From Eubacterium sp. (GTDB taxonomy: Bacteria; Bacillota; Clostridia; Eubacteriales; Eubacteriaceae), in contig JAUNGS010000003.1 in NCBI GenBank assembly GCA_030524435.1, positions 18,965 through 69,179 of the forward strand: 50,215 nucleotides of DNA, given 5' to 3'. The position numbers were made by a program, and so were the translations under genes. Below are positions 26,625 to 35,069 of this stretch, piece by piece; the first letter of the stretch is position 1; the number at the start of each line of letters is the position of its first letter. The notes under the pieces were generated by a model, which was given only the letters and a program-made list of their open reading frames with translations, was not told the origin of the DNA and made no database searches.

Positions 26625-29600
26625 CTACAGCCCTGAAATCTTGACGGCGTTGTCCCTCACCGCATTGATGGCCGCCACCAGCTGCATCTGTTTTTTTCTG
26701 TCGAAAAGCTTGATAAAGCTCACCGGCTTGTCAAAGGGCGGCTTTTGGAGATCGGTGATGTTTTCCATATAGCCGTTTTGCTCGATGTGGTTGATGATTT
26801 TATGCACAAAGGCAATCTGCCTCTGGGACAGGGACTGATCGTTGATGAAGGCTGAGAAGGCCTGCATGGCCGCCTCGTGATCCAGCTTGGCAATTTTTCT
26901 GATGAGCAGACCAAAGGGCGTCTCCCCAAAGGCCTGGTCGTAGTCCTCCGGGCTCCCCAATTCCACGGTTAAGACCCGCTCCAGCTCCTTGTAGTCCCCC
27001 GGGGCCAGCTGAATATTGTGGGTCAGCTTGTGGATGGCTAGGGTGTCGCTGTGCTCATTGACGTAGCGATTGACCTTATCTCTGTAATTTTCAAAATCGT
27101 AGGCCACCCCCAGGGGCTCGCCCTCCCGCGTCTCCAAAATAGGATCCGAAAGCCTGGTGGCGATGGGCTGCACCCCCGGATCATCCAAAAATTTCAGCAG
27201 CTCCCGGAAGGATAGACGCACCTGCTCCAGATCCAGCACGCTGATCCCTTCCCAGAATGCATCCTCTCTGATTTTTTGAATATCCTGGAGCTTTTTCTTG
27301 ATCTGGGGAATACTGGCCTTGCTCTCCAAAAGCAGCGCCGTGTCGCAGAGGCGCTTTTTTGAGTTTTCAAAACCTGGCTTCTCCTGAAGCATCACCAGCA
27401 TCAGCCCGTACATGAAATTGTCGAAGCGCTTGGCAAATTCGTCCTTATCCTCGGAGGTCACCAGGGGCGCAATCTCCTTTTTCAGCTCCTCGGGTTCCAT
27501 GCCATCGATACAGGTAAAGGCCTCCAGATGCCTGTATTTTTCTACGTACTGCCGGTGCAGACGCACGGCAATCAGCTCTGGATTCAAGGCCTCCACCTGT
27601 CTGTGACATTCAGCGATCAGTTCGCTGCGCCAGCGCTGATAATCTTCTGAGGCATAATCCCCCTTTTGCAGCGCTATCGCCAAATCGATGCGCTTACAGA
27701 AAATATTTTCCGCCAGGGTTCTGGCCTCGCTGCCCTTGTAGTCTTCGATATGCTCTCTGAAATATTCGAAATTGCCACAGTAGTCAAAGATCAGAAAGCG
27801 CCGTTTATCGGTGTACTCGCCATCCATCTGATCCACACAGGTCAGGCCCCTGCAGAGGCGGGTGCCCCGGCCGATCATCTGCCAGAATTTGGCCTTGGAG
27901 CGCACCTTCTTGAAAAATACCAGATTGACGCACTCGGGCACGTCGATGCCCGTGTCCATCATATCCACCGACACGACGATGTGGGGATTTTTTTCCGGGA
28001 TCTTAAAATCGTCGATGACCGTCTGGGCAAAGGCGTCGGTGCAGACCACCCGCTGGGCAAAGACCCCATTGTAGCCGGGATACAGCTTATTAAAACGCTC
28101 TAAAATAAATTCGGCGTGGCGCTTGTTCTGGGCAAAGACGATGGTTTTCCCCAGGCGATCCCCGCCGGCCACCTTGATGCCCCGGGTCATGAGATCCTGG
28201 AGCACCGTGTCCACCGTCTTTTCGTTGAACACAAAGGTGTTGAGCCCCGCCGAGGGAATAAAATCCGGCAGACTGCCGTCGTCCTCGGCAAAATCGTCCT
28301 CGTAGCGGGCCTTATCCTCCGCCGACAGCTGATCGTAGGTAATGCCCTCCTCCAAAAACTTCGTCTTGACCTCGTAATTGTAGTAAGGCACCAGCACGTG
28401 ATCCTGGTATACCGCCGTCTCGTAGTCGTAGGCGTAGGTGGGGACCCCGGACTCCTTCTCGAAAAAGGCGTAGACATCGTGATCGACATCGGTCTTGGGC
28501 GTCGCCGTCAGCCCCACAACGTGGGCGTCAAAATACTCAAAAATCGTCCGGTATTTCTTAAAAATACTCCGGTGGCATTCGTCCACAATGATCAAATCGA
28601 AATGAGCCGGCGTAAACAGACAGAGCCCGTCCTTGGACTTCACCGCGTCGATGCCGTTGAGCATGGTGGGATAGGTGGAAAAGACAATGCGGGCCTGTCG
28701 GTCGTCCTTGTTGGAACAGAGGTTGCACAGAGACATGTCCGGCAGGTAATTCTTAAAGTCGTCTCGGGCCTGCTTGACCAGGGCCGTGCGGTCCGCCAGA
28801 AACAGGATGTTGGTGACGTGCTTTCCCCGGCTCAGCACATCCACCAGGCTGGCCGCCGTCCGGGTTTTCCCCGTACCTGTGGCCATGACCAGCAGGTGCT
28901 TTCTGAAGCCCTGGCCGATTTCCTCGCCCACGGCCCGGATGGCCGCCTTCTGATAGTAGCGGTCGGTGATGGCGTCGTTGATGGGAATTGTCCCCAATTC
29001 AAGCCGCTCCTGACGGCGGTACATCAGCTTTTGAAGATCGTCCTTGCTGAAGATGCCGCTAACTTTGCGCTGGGGGCCTGTAGTATCATCCCAGAAATAG
29101 GTCTCGAAACCATTGGTGGTGAACATCATGGGGCGGCAGCCAAATTTGCGCTCCAGACAATCAGCGTAGAGCATGGCCTGCTTTCTTCCCGCATTGGGAT
29201 CCGCGCTCGTTCTCTTGGCCTCCACCACCGCCAGGGGACGGCCGTCCTTGCCAAAGAGGACGTAATCCACATAACCCTGCTTGCCGGGGACGCCCGCCAT
29301 CCCCTCCACCGGGTATTCCTCCTGGACGTCGGCCTCGGGGCCCTCGAAATGCCAGCCCATCAGCTTCATGTCCACATCGATGTAGATCTTGCGGGTTTTG
29401 AACTCCGTGAGATCCTCCGCCTCGAAGTGCCGTTCCTCCTGGTGCTGCTCCTTCTCCGCCGTCAAGGTGGCGGACATGGCCTCGATTTTCTTCTGCAGGG
29501 CCGCAATCTCCGCCTCCTTTTCCCCCAGAAGGCTTTCCTGGGCCTTGATCTTCTTGGCGTCGATGATCATCTTCATTACGGGGATGGCGTGGAGGTCAAA

Positions 29601-29999
29601 GGTCCGCTCCTCGTAGTCCTCGCCGTAGCAATAGTCGATCCACTGGACAAATTCAAATAATCCCTTCAAAGCCGCCAGGGCCTCGCCGGGTTTGATGCTC
29701 TGCCCCGTATGGACGGCGCTGTTGCCCAGCTTGACGATTAAGGGCAGCTTTCCCCAGGTCTTGCTGTCTGTGGCAAAGCGGAAGGAGGGCTCGTGGATTA
29801 GGGACTGCAGGTTGTCCCGGTAGGGCATCTGAATGGTGTTATCCGCCGCATAAACCCATTTCACGGCCAGCTCCAGGGCTTTCCTGCAGCCCACAGCGCA
29901 CATGGCCGGCGCGGTGGCAAAAATTTTCTCCGCCTCGATACAGGCCGAGGCAAAAAGCGCATAGGCTTCTTTGGTTTTTAAAAATCCGAAGTTAGACAT
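26625..29999 (-). CDS. hsdR: Type I restriction enzyme R subunit (HsdR)
   Basis: Translocating nuclease subunit of a type I restriction system. 1124 aa from ATG 29999 (MSNFGFLKTKEAY); CAGGAG is better spaced for this Met than for the one three codons upstream. A DUF4145-like N-terminal domain covers about 1-150, with a coiled stretch at about 155-195. The HsdR_N nuclease domain has GYVDYVLFG and the catalytic VVEAKR. Helicase motifs follow: ATGTGKTRTA, IIVDECHRS, VGLTATPK, and QMIGRGTRL. An EcoEI-type C-terminal domain ends it. Codon use is as GC-rich as the host genes, unlike the genes just upstream. Confidence 0.95.
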   Translation of the reverse strand: MSNFGFLKTKEAYALFASACIEAEKIFATAPAMCAVGCRKALELAVKWVYAADNTIQMPYRDNLQSLIHEPSFRFATDSKTWGKLPLIVKLGNSAVHTGQSIKPGEALAALKGLFEFVQWIDYCYGEDYEERTFDLHAIPVMKMIIDAKKIKAQESLLGEKEAEIAALQKKIEAMSATLTAEKEQHQEERHFEAEDLTEFKTRKIYIDVDMKLMGWHFEGPEADVQEEYPVEGMAGVPGKQGYVDYVLFGKDGRPLAVVEAKRTSADPNAGRKQAMLYADCLERKFGCRPMMFTTNGFETYFWDDTTGPQRKVSGIFSKDDLQKLMYRRQERLELGTIPINDAITDRYYQKAAIRAVGEEIGQGFRKHLLVMATGTGKTRTAASLVDVLSRGKHVTNILFLADRTALVKQARDDFKNYLPDMSLCNLCSNKDDRQARIVFSTYPTMLNGIDAVKSKDGLCLFTPAHFDLIIVDECHRSIFKKYRTIFEYFDAHVVGLTATPKTDVDHDVYAFFEKESGVPTYAYDYETAVYQDHVLVPYYNYEVKTKFLEEGITYDQLSAEDKARYEDDFAEDDGSLPDFIPSAGLNTFVFNEKTVDTVLQDLMTRGIKVAGGDRLGKTIVFAQNKRHAEFILERFNKLYPGYNGVFAQRVVCTDAFAQTVIDDFKIPEKNPHIVVSVDMMDTGIDVPECVNLVFFKKVRSKAKFWQMIGRGTRLCRGLTCVDQMDGEYTDKRRFLIFDYCGNFEYFREHIEDYKGSEARTLAENIFCKRIDLAIALQKGDYASEDYQRWRSELIAECHRQVEALNPELIAVRLHRQYVEKYRHLEAFTCIDGMEPEELKKEIAPLVTSEDKDEFAKRFDNFMYGLMLVMLQEKPGFENSKKRLCDTALLLESKASIPQIKKKLQDIQKIREDAFWEGISVLDLEQVRLSFRELLKFLDDPGVQPIATRLSDPILETREGEPLGVAYDFENYRDKVNRYVNEHSDTLAIHKLTHNIQLAPGDYKELERVLTVELGSPEDYDQAFGETPFGLLIRKIAKLDHEAAMQAFSAFINDQSLSQRQIAFVHKIINHIEQNGYMENITDLQKPPFDKPVSFIKLFDRKKQMQLVAAINAVRDNAVKISGL

Positions 30000-30103
30000 T
30001 TCATCCACTCCTGTTTCTTGGAATTAACTGCACGGTGGCAGTGGTTGGTGTAATTGTGGTTGTTAAATTTTGAGTTATTGCAATACCGGCGGAATATCTT
30101 TGC

Positions 30104-31162
30104 CTATTCTTCCACTTCTTTCCGCAATTCACTCTCAATCTCATCAATCGATGGCAAAGAGCCTTTGAAATTCTCAGGTATCAATTTTGATAATTCATAT
30201 GCTGACACCCCCAACGGCTGACTGCTTGATTCCAGTGCATACTGCGCTTTTATATCATCCTTAGATTTACACACAAGCAGTCCAAGTGTAGGTTCATCCT
30301 TTTCCGTTTTAAGCTGATGATTAATAGCCACCACATAGGTTCCCAGCTGGCCGGCATACGATGACTCAAACTCTGTAACCTTTACCTCGACTACCACATA
30401 ACAGTGCAGTCGAATATGGTAAAACAACATATCGATAAAATTTTCAGTCGTGCCGATTTCAATCCGATATTCCCGCCCCACAAAAGCAAAGCCATTGCCT
30501 AGCTCTAACAAGAACTTCTGAATGTTGTCCATAAGCGCATCTTTCAGTTCTTTTTCATTATAGCTTTGGGTCAATGTAATAAAATCGAATTTATACGGGT
30601 CTTTTGTAATTTCTTGCGCTAGATCACTTTGTATAGCTGGAAGCGTCTGCTTGAAATTTGTAATCGCTTTTCCTTGTCGCTCAAACAGATCGGTGTCCAG
30701 AAAATTCAGCAACACAGCACGTGACCAGTCATTCTGAATCACTTGATTTACAAAAAACAGCGCCTTTTGCGGATTTCCCTTGCACTTATCCAGAATCGTC
30801 CTTTGATGTCCCCAAGGAATGCAGAATACAGCATTGTCATCTGAATCGTCCACAAGTTGTGGACGATTTCCAATATTCGGATACATCTCATAAAAGTACT
30901 GCATATATTTCAGGTTTGTTTCTGAAAAAGATTTTACATCGGGCAGCTCTTTACGTAAATCACGGCTAATTGTTTTATAAAAACTCTGACCATATGTAAA
31001 ACTGTTTTTTCTATCGTGTAGTTCCCTGCCCAACTGCCAATAAAAACGGAGCATTTCATCATTCACTTTTACCGCAGCTTTAATCTGACTCTGACGAAAG
31101 CGTTTGCTCACCTCAGAAATCCACTTGCTGTATTGTTCATCTATTTCAACCATTTTACCCAT
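30104..31162 (-). CDS. PDDEXK nuclease domain protein, YhcG/DUF1016 family (copy 2)
   Basis: 352 aa from ATG 31162 (MGKMVEIDEQYSKW), since GGAG lies 6 bases ahead of this Met and inside the longer frame. The N-domain reads AAVKVNDEMLRFYWQLGREL and SETNLKYMQYFYEMYP. C-terminal PDDEXK elements are FIDMLFYH, VVVEVKVTEFESSYAGQLGTYV and LGLLVCKSKDD. It is AT-rich, and lies between hepT and hsdR on the same strand. The family often travels with type I restriction genes. It is not a close copy of the gene at 2959-4011, so they were probably acquired separately. Confidence 0.86.
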   Translation of the reverse strand: MGKMVEIDEQYSKWISEVSKRFRQSQIKAAVKVNDEMLRFYWQLGRELHDRKNSFTYGQSFYKTISRDLRKELPDVKSFSETNLKYMQYFYEMYPNIGNRPQLVDDSDDNAVFCIPWGHQRTILDKCKGNPQKALFFVNQVIQNDWSRAVLLNFLDTDLFERQGKAITNFKQTLPAIQSDLAQEITKDPYKFDFITLTQSYNEKELKDALMDNIQKFLLELGNGFAFVGREYRIEIGTTENFIDMLFYHIRLHCYVVVEVKVTEFESSYAGQLGTYVVAINHQLKTEKDEPTLGLLVCKSKDDIKAQYALESSSQPLGVSAYELSKLIPENFKGSLPSIDEIESELRKEVEE

Positions 31163-31244
31163 ATCTGTCTCCATATATTCGATTCATTTAACCTTCTTGC
31201 ATCAGTACTTTAAAGCTTTAGTTATGAGTTATGAATCTTTGGTC

Positions 31245-31649
31245 TCACATATTCTTCAGTGCATCACCATAAAAAGCACTAATTCCATTTTGCAGCTTAA
31301 GGAAAGCAGGAATATAGTCCTCTAAAATGGTATCGACCATCCGTCTTGCTGCCGCTGCATCGTAAACATGGGTCATATCATTTCTAGCTCGCAGCATAGA
31401 CAACCATATTTCCTCATCTATAAAATCGTAGATGCTAAAGGCTTCTTTTAATATTACTCTGGGCGATCCACTGGCAGATACAACACGTCCTTCGTACTTT
31501 AAAAGTTCCTTGAGTACTTTCCAGGCCAATTCAAATTGGATAAAAAACTTATCGATAATGCCGCCGATGATAAAATCATTGGACAAGTCTTCCTGATCAG
31601 CCCGCTGCAATACCTTTAAATTGGATTGATAATGATCAAATTTTTTCAT
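31245..31649 (-). CDS. HepT-like HEPN toxin (HI0074 family)
   Basis: 134-aa all-helical HEPN protein. The RNase motif RNDMTHVY fits R-x4-H-x-Y exactly. In studied HepT toxins the Arg and His cut RNA, and the Tyr is AMPylated by the partner antitoxin. The N-terminal FIIGGIIDKFFIQFELAWKVLK is typical of the nucleotidyltransferase substrate-binding family. The start codon lies inside the end of the mntA-like gene (14-base overlap), the normal coupled arrangement. It is AT-rich and embedded in the hsd operon. Confidence 0.88.
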   Translation of the reverse strand: MKKFDHYQSNLKVLQRADQEDLSNDFIIGGIIDKFFIQFELAWKVLKELLKYEGRVVSASGSPRVILKEAFSIYDFIDEEIWLSMLRARNDMTHVYDAAAARRMVDTILEDYIPAFLKLQNGISAFYGDALKNM

Positions 31650-31929
31650 AAAGCACCCTTCCCTCTTTTTCGATCGCCGCTCTAAGCTCTTTTTGAATGG
31701 GCTTCCCTAAATCGACAACATCAAATTTCAAAAGCGTCGAAACCTCCTCGTCTAAATCCAAGGAAAAACAAAGAACATCCCCCCCCAGCACAGCCAGATC
31801 TATGTCGCTTTTCTCTGAAAAATCCCCCCTGGCTCTGGAACCAAACAGAATCACCTGTTCTACATCGTATCGTCTTGCCAATTCACAAATTTCCTCAACA
31901 ATCTGATTTTTGATACCTGTATTTTCCAT
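31636..31929 (-). CDS. MntA-like minimal nucleotidyltransferase antitoxin (HI0073 family)
   Basis: 97 aa. The nucleotidyltransferase signature GSRARGDFSEKSDID fits GS-x10-D-x-D, with a third acidic residue in KFDVVDLG. Members of this family AMPylate the HEPN partner and block it (type VII toxin-antitoxin). It starts 16 bp past the hsdS stop on the same strand and overlaps the toxin start by 14 bases. A TACTT-spaced weak AGGT site precedes the ATG, suggesting coupling to hsdS translation. Confidence 0.88.
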   Translation of the reverse strand: MENTGIKNQIVEEICELARRYDVEQVILFGSRARGDFSEKSDIDLAVLGGDVLCFSLDLDEEVSTLLKFDVVDLGKPIQKELRAAIEKEGRVLYEKI

Positions 31930-31945
31930 AAGTACCTCCGGGTTT

Positions 31946-33109
31946 TTAAGAAAAATATTCCTGCATCAGGGATTTTTTCAGGGTTTCCAGTTTTTCCAGG
32001 CTTTGTTGGATTGCCAATTTTGATTTGTCGGTTTGGGCGACGAAGGCAGCAAACTCTTTCTGTCGTTCAATTGGCGGTAAGATAATCTTAAGGCCAAGCA
32101 AGCGTTCTTTTGATATATTGGACATCGACTTTGCCGAGCCAGTAGCTATAGCTTGTATGCAATCTCTAAAGAGATCGTGATTGATTAGTTTCCAAAGAAA
32201 TACCTTGTTACATCTTTCAGTCGTGTTCAACCGAAAAATAAGGTCTGGCATCATCAGTTTACCAGGAGTATCATAAACATATGCGCACATGCCAACTAAT
32301 TCTGGTGTGTTTTTTCGTGTAAACAGCAGGTCGCCATCTCGAACAGCAGCATCTTCAACGAATTGATTTTTGTCAAGTATTGCTTTGTTTTCCTCTGGCC
32401 GATAAAAGCCATATGTAGCTGCACTGAGTTTAAGCACTGCAGGCCAATCTCCTTGCCGAGCCTCTGAATCACACACAAAACTTTTTCCATTATCAATGTT
32501 TTCTATACAAATGGAAAGAGGTACCTGTTCCCAACACATTTCATTTAATACGGGATCTCCAAACATCTCTACAAATCGGGATTTCACAAGCATATCAAGC
32601 ATTTTGATTTGCTTATGATGTTCTTTTAATAACTTATCAATCATTGACAATTTTTCTCTAATTTCAATTTGTATCTCTGTTTTGGGCACGGGAATCTCTG
32701 TAGCTACTAATTCTGTTTTGTTAAAACCCGGTATTGTAGCTCTTGCCCCCACATTAGAAAGCAAAGAATGGCGAAAGTACTCTGATTGAAAATAGTAAAA
32801 TAAATATTGTGTATCTATCTGTCGTTTCTTTATTACTTTTACTAACGCAACATTGTATGCTCCTTCTAATCCTGTAAATGCTTGCCCTATATAGCCATAT
32901 CTAGAAAGCATAATGTCATTTTTATTACATTTATGAAGTTTTGTTGTGTCCTTCACATATTGAATAAACTTATCTTCCCCTTGTGAATAGTCACGAATTT
33001 GAAGCATCCGAACATACCCTTCCCGAGGAGTGCCTATCCACTCTTCTTTAGGTGGCTGTGAGCCTCCTTGAAAATCACAAACATCTAATAATTTCATTTT
33101 CAAACTCAT
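31946..33109 (-). CDS. hsdS: Type I restriction enzyme specificity subunit (HsdS)
   Basis: DNA-recognition subunit for both modification and restriction. The 387-aa protein has the usual two-domain shape: target-recognition domain 1 (about 5-140; LLDVCDFQGGSQPPKEEW, LFYYFQSEYFRHSLLSNVGA), a helical spacer (EIQIEIREKLSMIDKLLKEH), domain 2 (about 185-340; VPLSICIENIDNGKS, GSAKSMSNISKERLLGLKI) and a second helical spacer at the end. AGAGAGGTGGTTGC precedes the ATG. It is AT-rich, in contrast to the GC-rich hsdM and hsdR, and overlaps the end of a 38-codon hsdS-like remnant. Confidence 0.93.
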   Translation of the reverse strand: MSLKMKLLDVCDFQGGSQPPKEEWIGTPREGYVRMLQIRDYSQGEDKFIQYVKDTTKLHKCNKNDIMLSRYGYIGQAFTGLEGAYNVALVKVIKKRQIDTQYLFYYFQSEYFRHSLLSNVGARATIPGFNKTELVATEIPVPKTEIQIEIREKLSMIDKLLKEHHKQIKMLDMLVKSRFVEMFGDPVLNEMCWEQVPLSICIENIDNGKSFVCDSEARQGDWPAVLKLSAATYGFYRPEENKAILDKNQFVEDAAVRDGDLLFTRKNTPELVGMCAYVYDTPGKLMMPDLIFRLNTTERCNKVFLWKLINHDLFRDCIQAIATGSAKSMSNISKERLLGLKIILPPIERQKEFAAFVAQTDKSKLAIQQSLEKLETLKKSLMQEYFS

Positions 33110-33222
33110 GCAACCACCTCTCTCAAAAACAAATTCTTCCTATAATCAAGATCTAAGGCCCCCGTACTTACGTAGGTTTTAGCTCCTTCAAATTGTTCTG
33201 GCACACTTCCTGCCAATGACAT
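33106..33222 (-). pseudogene. Short ORF, 38 codons, probable hsdS-like remnant
   Basis: It begins MSLAGSVPEQFEGAKTYVS and ends FLREVVA, and its stop overlaps the hsdS ATG as ATGA. The frame stays open upstream for several codons (KRSILEC) with no good ribosome binding site. Its sequence recalls the opening of a recognition domain, so it may be the stump of an earlier hsdS replaced by the present one. A real leader peptide coupling hsdM to hsdS is the alternative. Confidence 0.4.
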
Positions 33223-33245
33223 ACACTCAAGTATAGATCTCTTTA

Positions 33246-34778
33246 TCACAGCATCCCCTCCAGCTCCGCCAGACCCGCCGCAATTTCCTTTTCCAGGGCC
33301 TGCAGGTCGGCTAAAATCTCACTGGTGGGCGGGTATTCCACCGGGATGTACTCAATTTCCTTATACTTGTTGATGGATAAATCGTAGCCGTTGTCGGCAA
33401 TTTCCTCCTTAGGCACCAAAAAGCTCTGCTCGGTGCGCTTTCTTTCGGCTTCATTTTCCAGGTGGTGGAAACGCTCGATGATGTCGGGGATATCGTTGGC
33501 CTCAATTTCGGACCGCTTGTCGTCCAAGGAAAAGCCGTCGGCCTGCATGTCGTAGAACCAGACCTTGTCGGTGCCGCCGTCGTCGGTTTTGGTGAAGATC
33601 AGCACCGCCGTGGACACCCCGGCGTAGGGCTTAAAGACCCCCGAGGGCATGGAGATCACCGCCCTCAGCTGCTGATTTTCCACCAGCTCCTGGCGAATGG
33701 ATTTGTGGGCCTTGGATGAGCCAAAGAGGACGCCATCGGGAACGATACAGGCACATTGGCCGCCTTTTTTGAGCATTCTGAGAAACAGGGCCAAAAACAG
33801 CAGCTCGGTTTTTTTCGTGTTGGTGATCGCCTTAAGGTCGTCGTTGATGCTCTCGGCGTCCACCGTCCCCTTGAAAGGCGGGTTGGCCAGGATCACCGAA
33901 AACTTATTCTGGATTTCATTTTGCTTGGACACGCTGTCCTTATAGTCGATTTCGGGATGGCTGATGGAGTGAAGCATCAGGTTCATGGCAGAAATGCGCA
34001 GCATAGTTCTGTCGGTGTCGTAGCCGGTGAAGGCGTCGCCCTCAAAGTGGGCCCACTGCTCCGAGGTCATGGTCTCCTCGTAGTGCTTTCTGATATACTC
34101 CGCCGAGGACACCAGAAAGCCTGCCGTCCCACAGGCCGGGTCGCAGATGGTATCCTCGGGTGTGGGGGCCATCAGGGCCACCATCATCTCGCGGATATGC
34201 TTGGGCGTGCGGAACTGCCCGTTTTTTCCGGCGGTGGCCAGCTTGCCCAGCATGTACTCGTAGAGGTCGCCCTGCATGTCCAGGTCGGCAATGTCGTGCT
34301 CGTAGAGATCGTCTAAGCCCGTGACGATTTTTTCAAGCACCTGGGGCGTAGGGATCAAAAACATAGCGTCGCTCATGTAGCGGGCAAAGGCCGTGGTGTT
34401 TTCGGCATCCCCCAGGGCCTCGTCCTGGATGTCCACAAGCTCGCCCTGGTCGTTGAAATCCGGCAGATGGCCGTTTTTCATGGCCTTGATGGCCGGAAAC
34501 ACCCGCTGGGAGATGATGACGTAAATATCCCTGGGATCCAGATCCTTAAAACGGCTCCAGCGCATGGACTGACCGATTTTCGATGCCGGGAAAATCTTAT
34601 CCGAGGGCACCCCCATCATGGCCTCGTAGGCCTCGTTTTCCAGCTCCTTTTCATCCAGGGAGCGGATAAACATGAGGTAGGTCAGCTGCTCGATGACAGT
34701 GATGGGGTTGGTGATCCCTCCGGCCCAGATATCGGTCCAGATTTTATCAATTTTATTCTTAATGACGCCTGTGATCAT
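33246..34778 (-). CDS. hsdM: Type I restriction-modification system methyltransferase subunit (HsdM)
   Basis: Adenine-N6 methyltransferase subunit. The 510-aa protein has the HsdM N-terminal helical domain (about 1-130), the SAM-binding motif I DPACGTAGFLVSSAEY after FRTPKHIREMM, and the catalytic motif IV NPPF in VILANPPFKG. DGVLFGSSKAHKSIR and the C-terminal SINKYKEIEY follow. It is the first gene of the minus-strand hsd locus. AAGGAAGGAACAAAATC precedes the ATG. GC-rich codon use contrasts with the AT-rich Fic gene and operator region upstream. Confidence 0.96.
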   Translation of the reverse strand: MITGVIKNKIDKIWTDIWAGGITNPITVIEQLTYLMFIRSLDEKELENEAYEAMMGVPSDKIFPASKIGQSMRWSRFKDLDPRDIYVIISQRVFPAIKAMKNGHLPDFNDQGELVDIQDEALGDAENTTAFARYMSDAMFLIPTPQVLEKIVTGLDDLYEHDIADLDMQGDLYEYMLGKLATAGKNGQFRTPKHIREMMVALMAPTPEDTICDPACGTAGFLVSSAEYIRKHYEETMTSEQWAHFEGDAFTGYDTDRTMLRISAMNLMLHSISHPEIDYKDSVSKQNEIQNKFSVILANPPFKGTVDAESINDDLKAITNTKKTELLFLALFLRMLKKGGQCACIVPDGVLFGSSKAHKSIRQELVENQQLRAVISMPSGVFKPYAGVSTAVLIFTKTDDGGTDKVWFYDMQADGFSLDDKRSEIEANDIPDIIERFHHLENEAERKRTEQSFLVPKEEIADNGYDLSINKYKEIEYIPVEYPPTSEILADLQALEKEIAAGLAELEGML

Positions 34779-34924
34779 GATTTTGTTCCTTCCTTATAAG
34801 GGTCTGTTTTAACACTTATTATACACTATTTGAAGCGGGTTTCAAAGGCAGGGTTTGTGGAGGATAACTTGGTTTTACCTCCTTAGTCTTTGTAAATATT
34901 ATACTCTATTTTCGTTATACATTG

Positions 34925-34947
34925 TTTCAAAATAGGGGTTTTTGAAA
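34925..34947. promoter_or_regulatory. Operator-like inverted repeat 1 (hsdM-fic gap)
   Basis: TTTCAAA, 9 bp, TTTGAAA. It is one of three copies with equal 9-bp spacers, centred at 34936. Confidence 0.75.
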
Positions 34948-34973
34948 GATTCAGAGAAAAATTTCTATGTTAT

Positions 34974-35000
34974 CTTTTCAAAATAAGGGTTTTTGAAAAG
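34974..35000. promoter_or_regulatory. Operator-like inverted repeat 2 (hsdM-fic gap)
   Basis: CTTTTCAAA, 9 bp, TTTGAAAAG, a perfect 9-bp inverted repeat centred at 34987, 51 bp from copy 1. Confidence 0.78.
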
Positions 35001-35024
35001 ATAATTTAAATATTTTGTGTTATA

Positions 35025-35049
35025 CTTTCAAATATACTATTTTTGAAAG
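35025..35049. promoter_or_regulatory. Operator-like inverted repeat 3 (hsdM-fic gap)
   Basis: CTTTCAAA, 9 bp, TTTGAAAG, centred at 35037, 50 bp from copy 2 and 21 bp before the fic ATG. It overlaps the region where the fic promoter must lie. Confidence 0.78.
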
Positions 35050-35069
35050 ATAATTGCGGTGAGGTTTAG

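Noticed and set aside
28116..29660. 514-codon open frame on the plus strand
   Set aside because: Antisense to hsdR; composition-driven shadow with no ribosome binding site and low-complexity His/Leu/Val/Gly-rich translation.
34921..35050. Possible CRISPR array from three spaced repeats
   Set aside because: Each unit is a short symmetrical operator, the intervening sequence is AT-rich promoter-like DNA, and there are only three copies with no cas genes.
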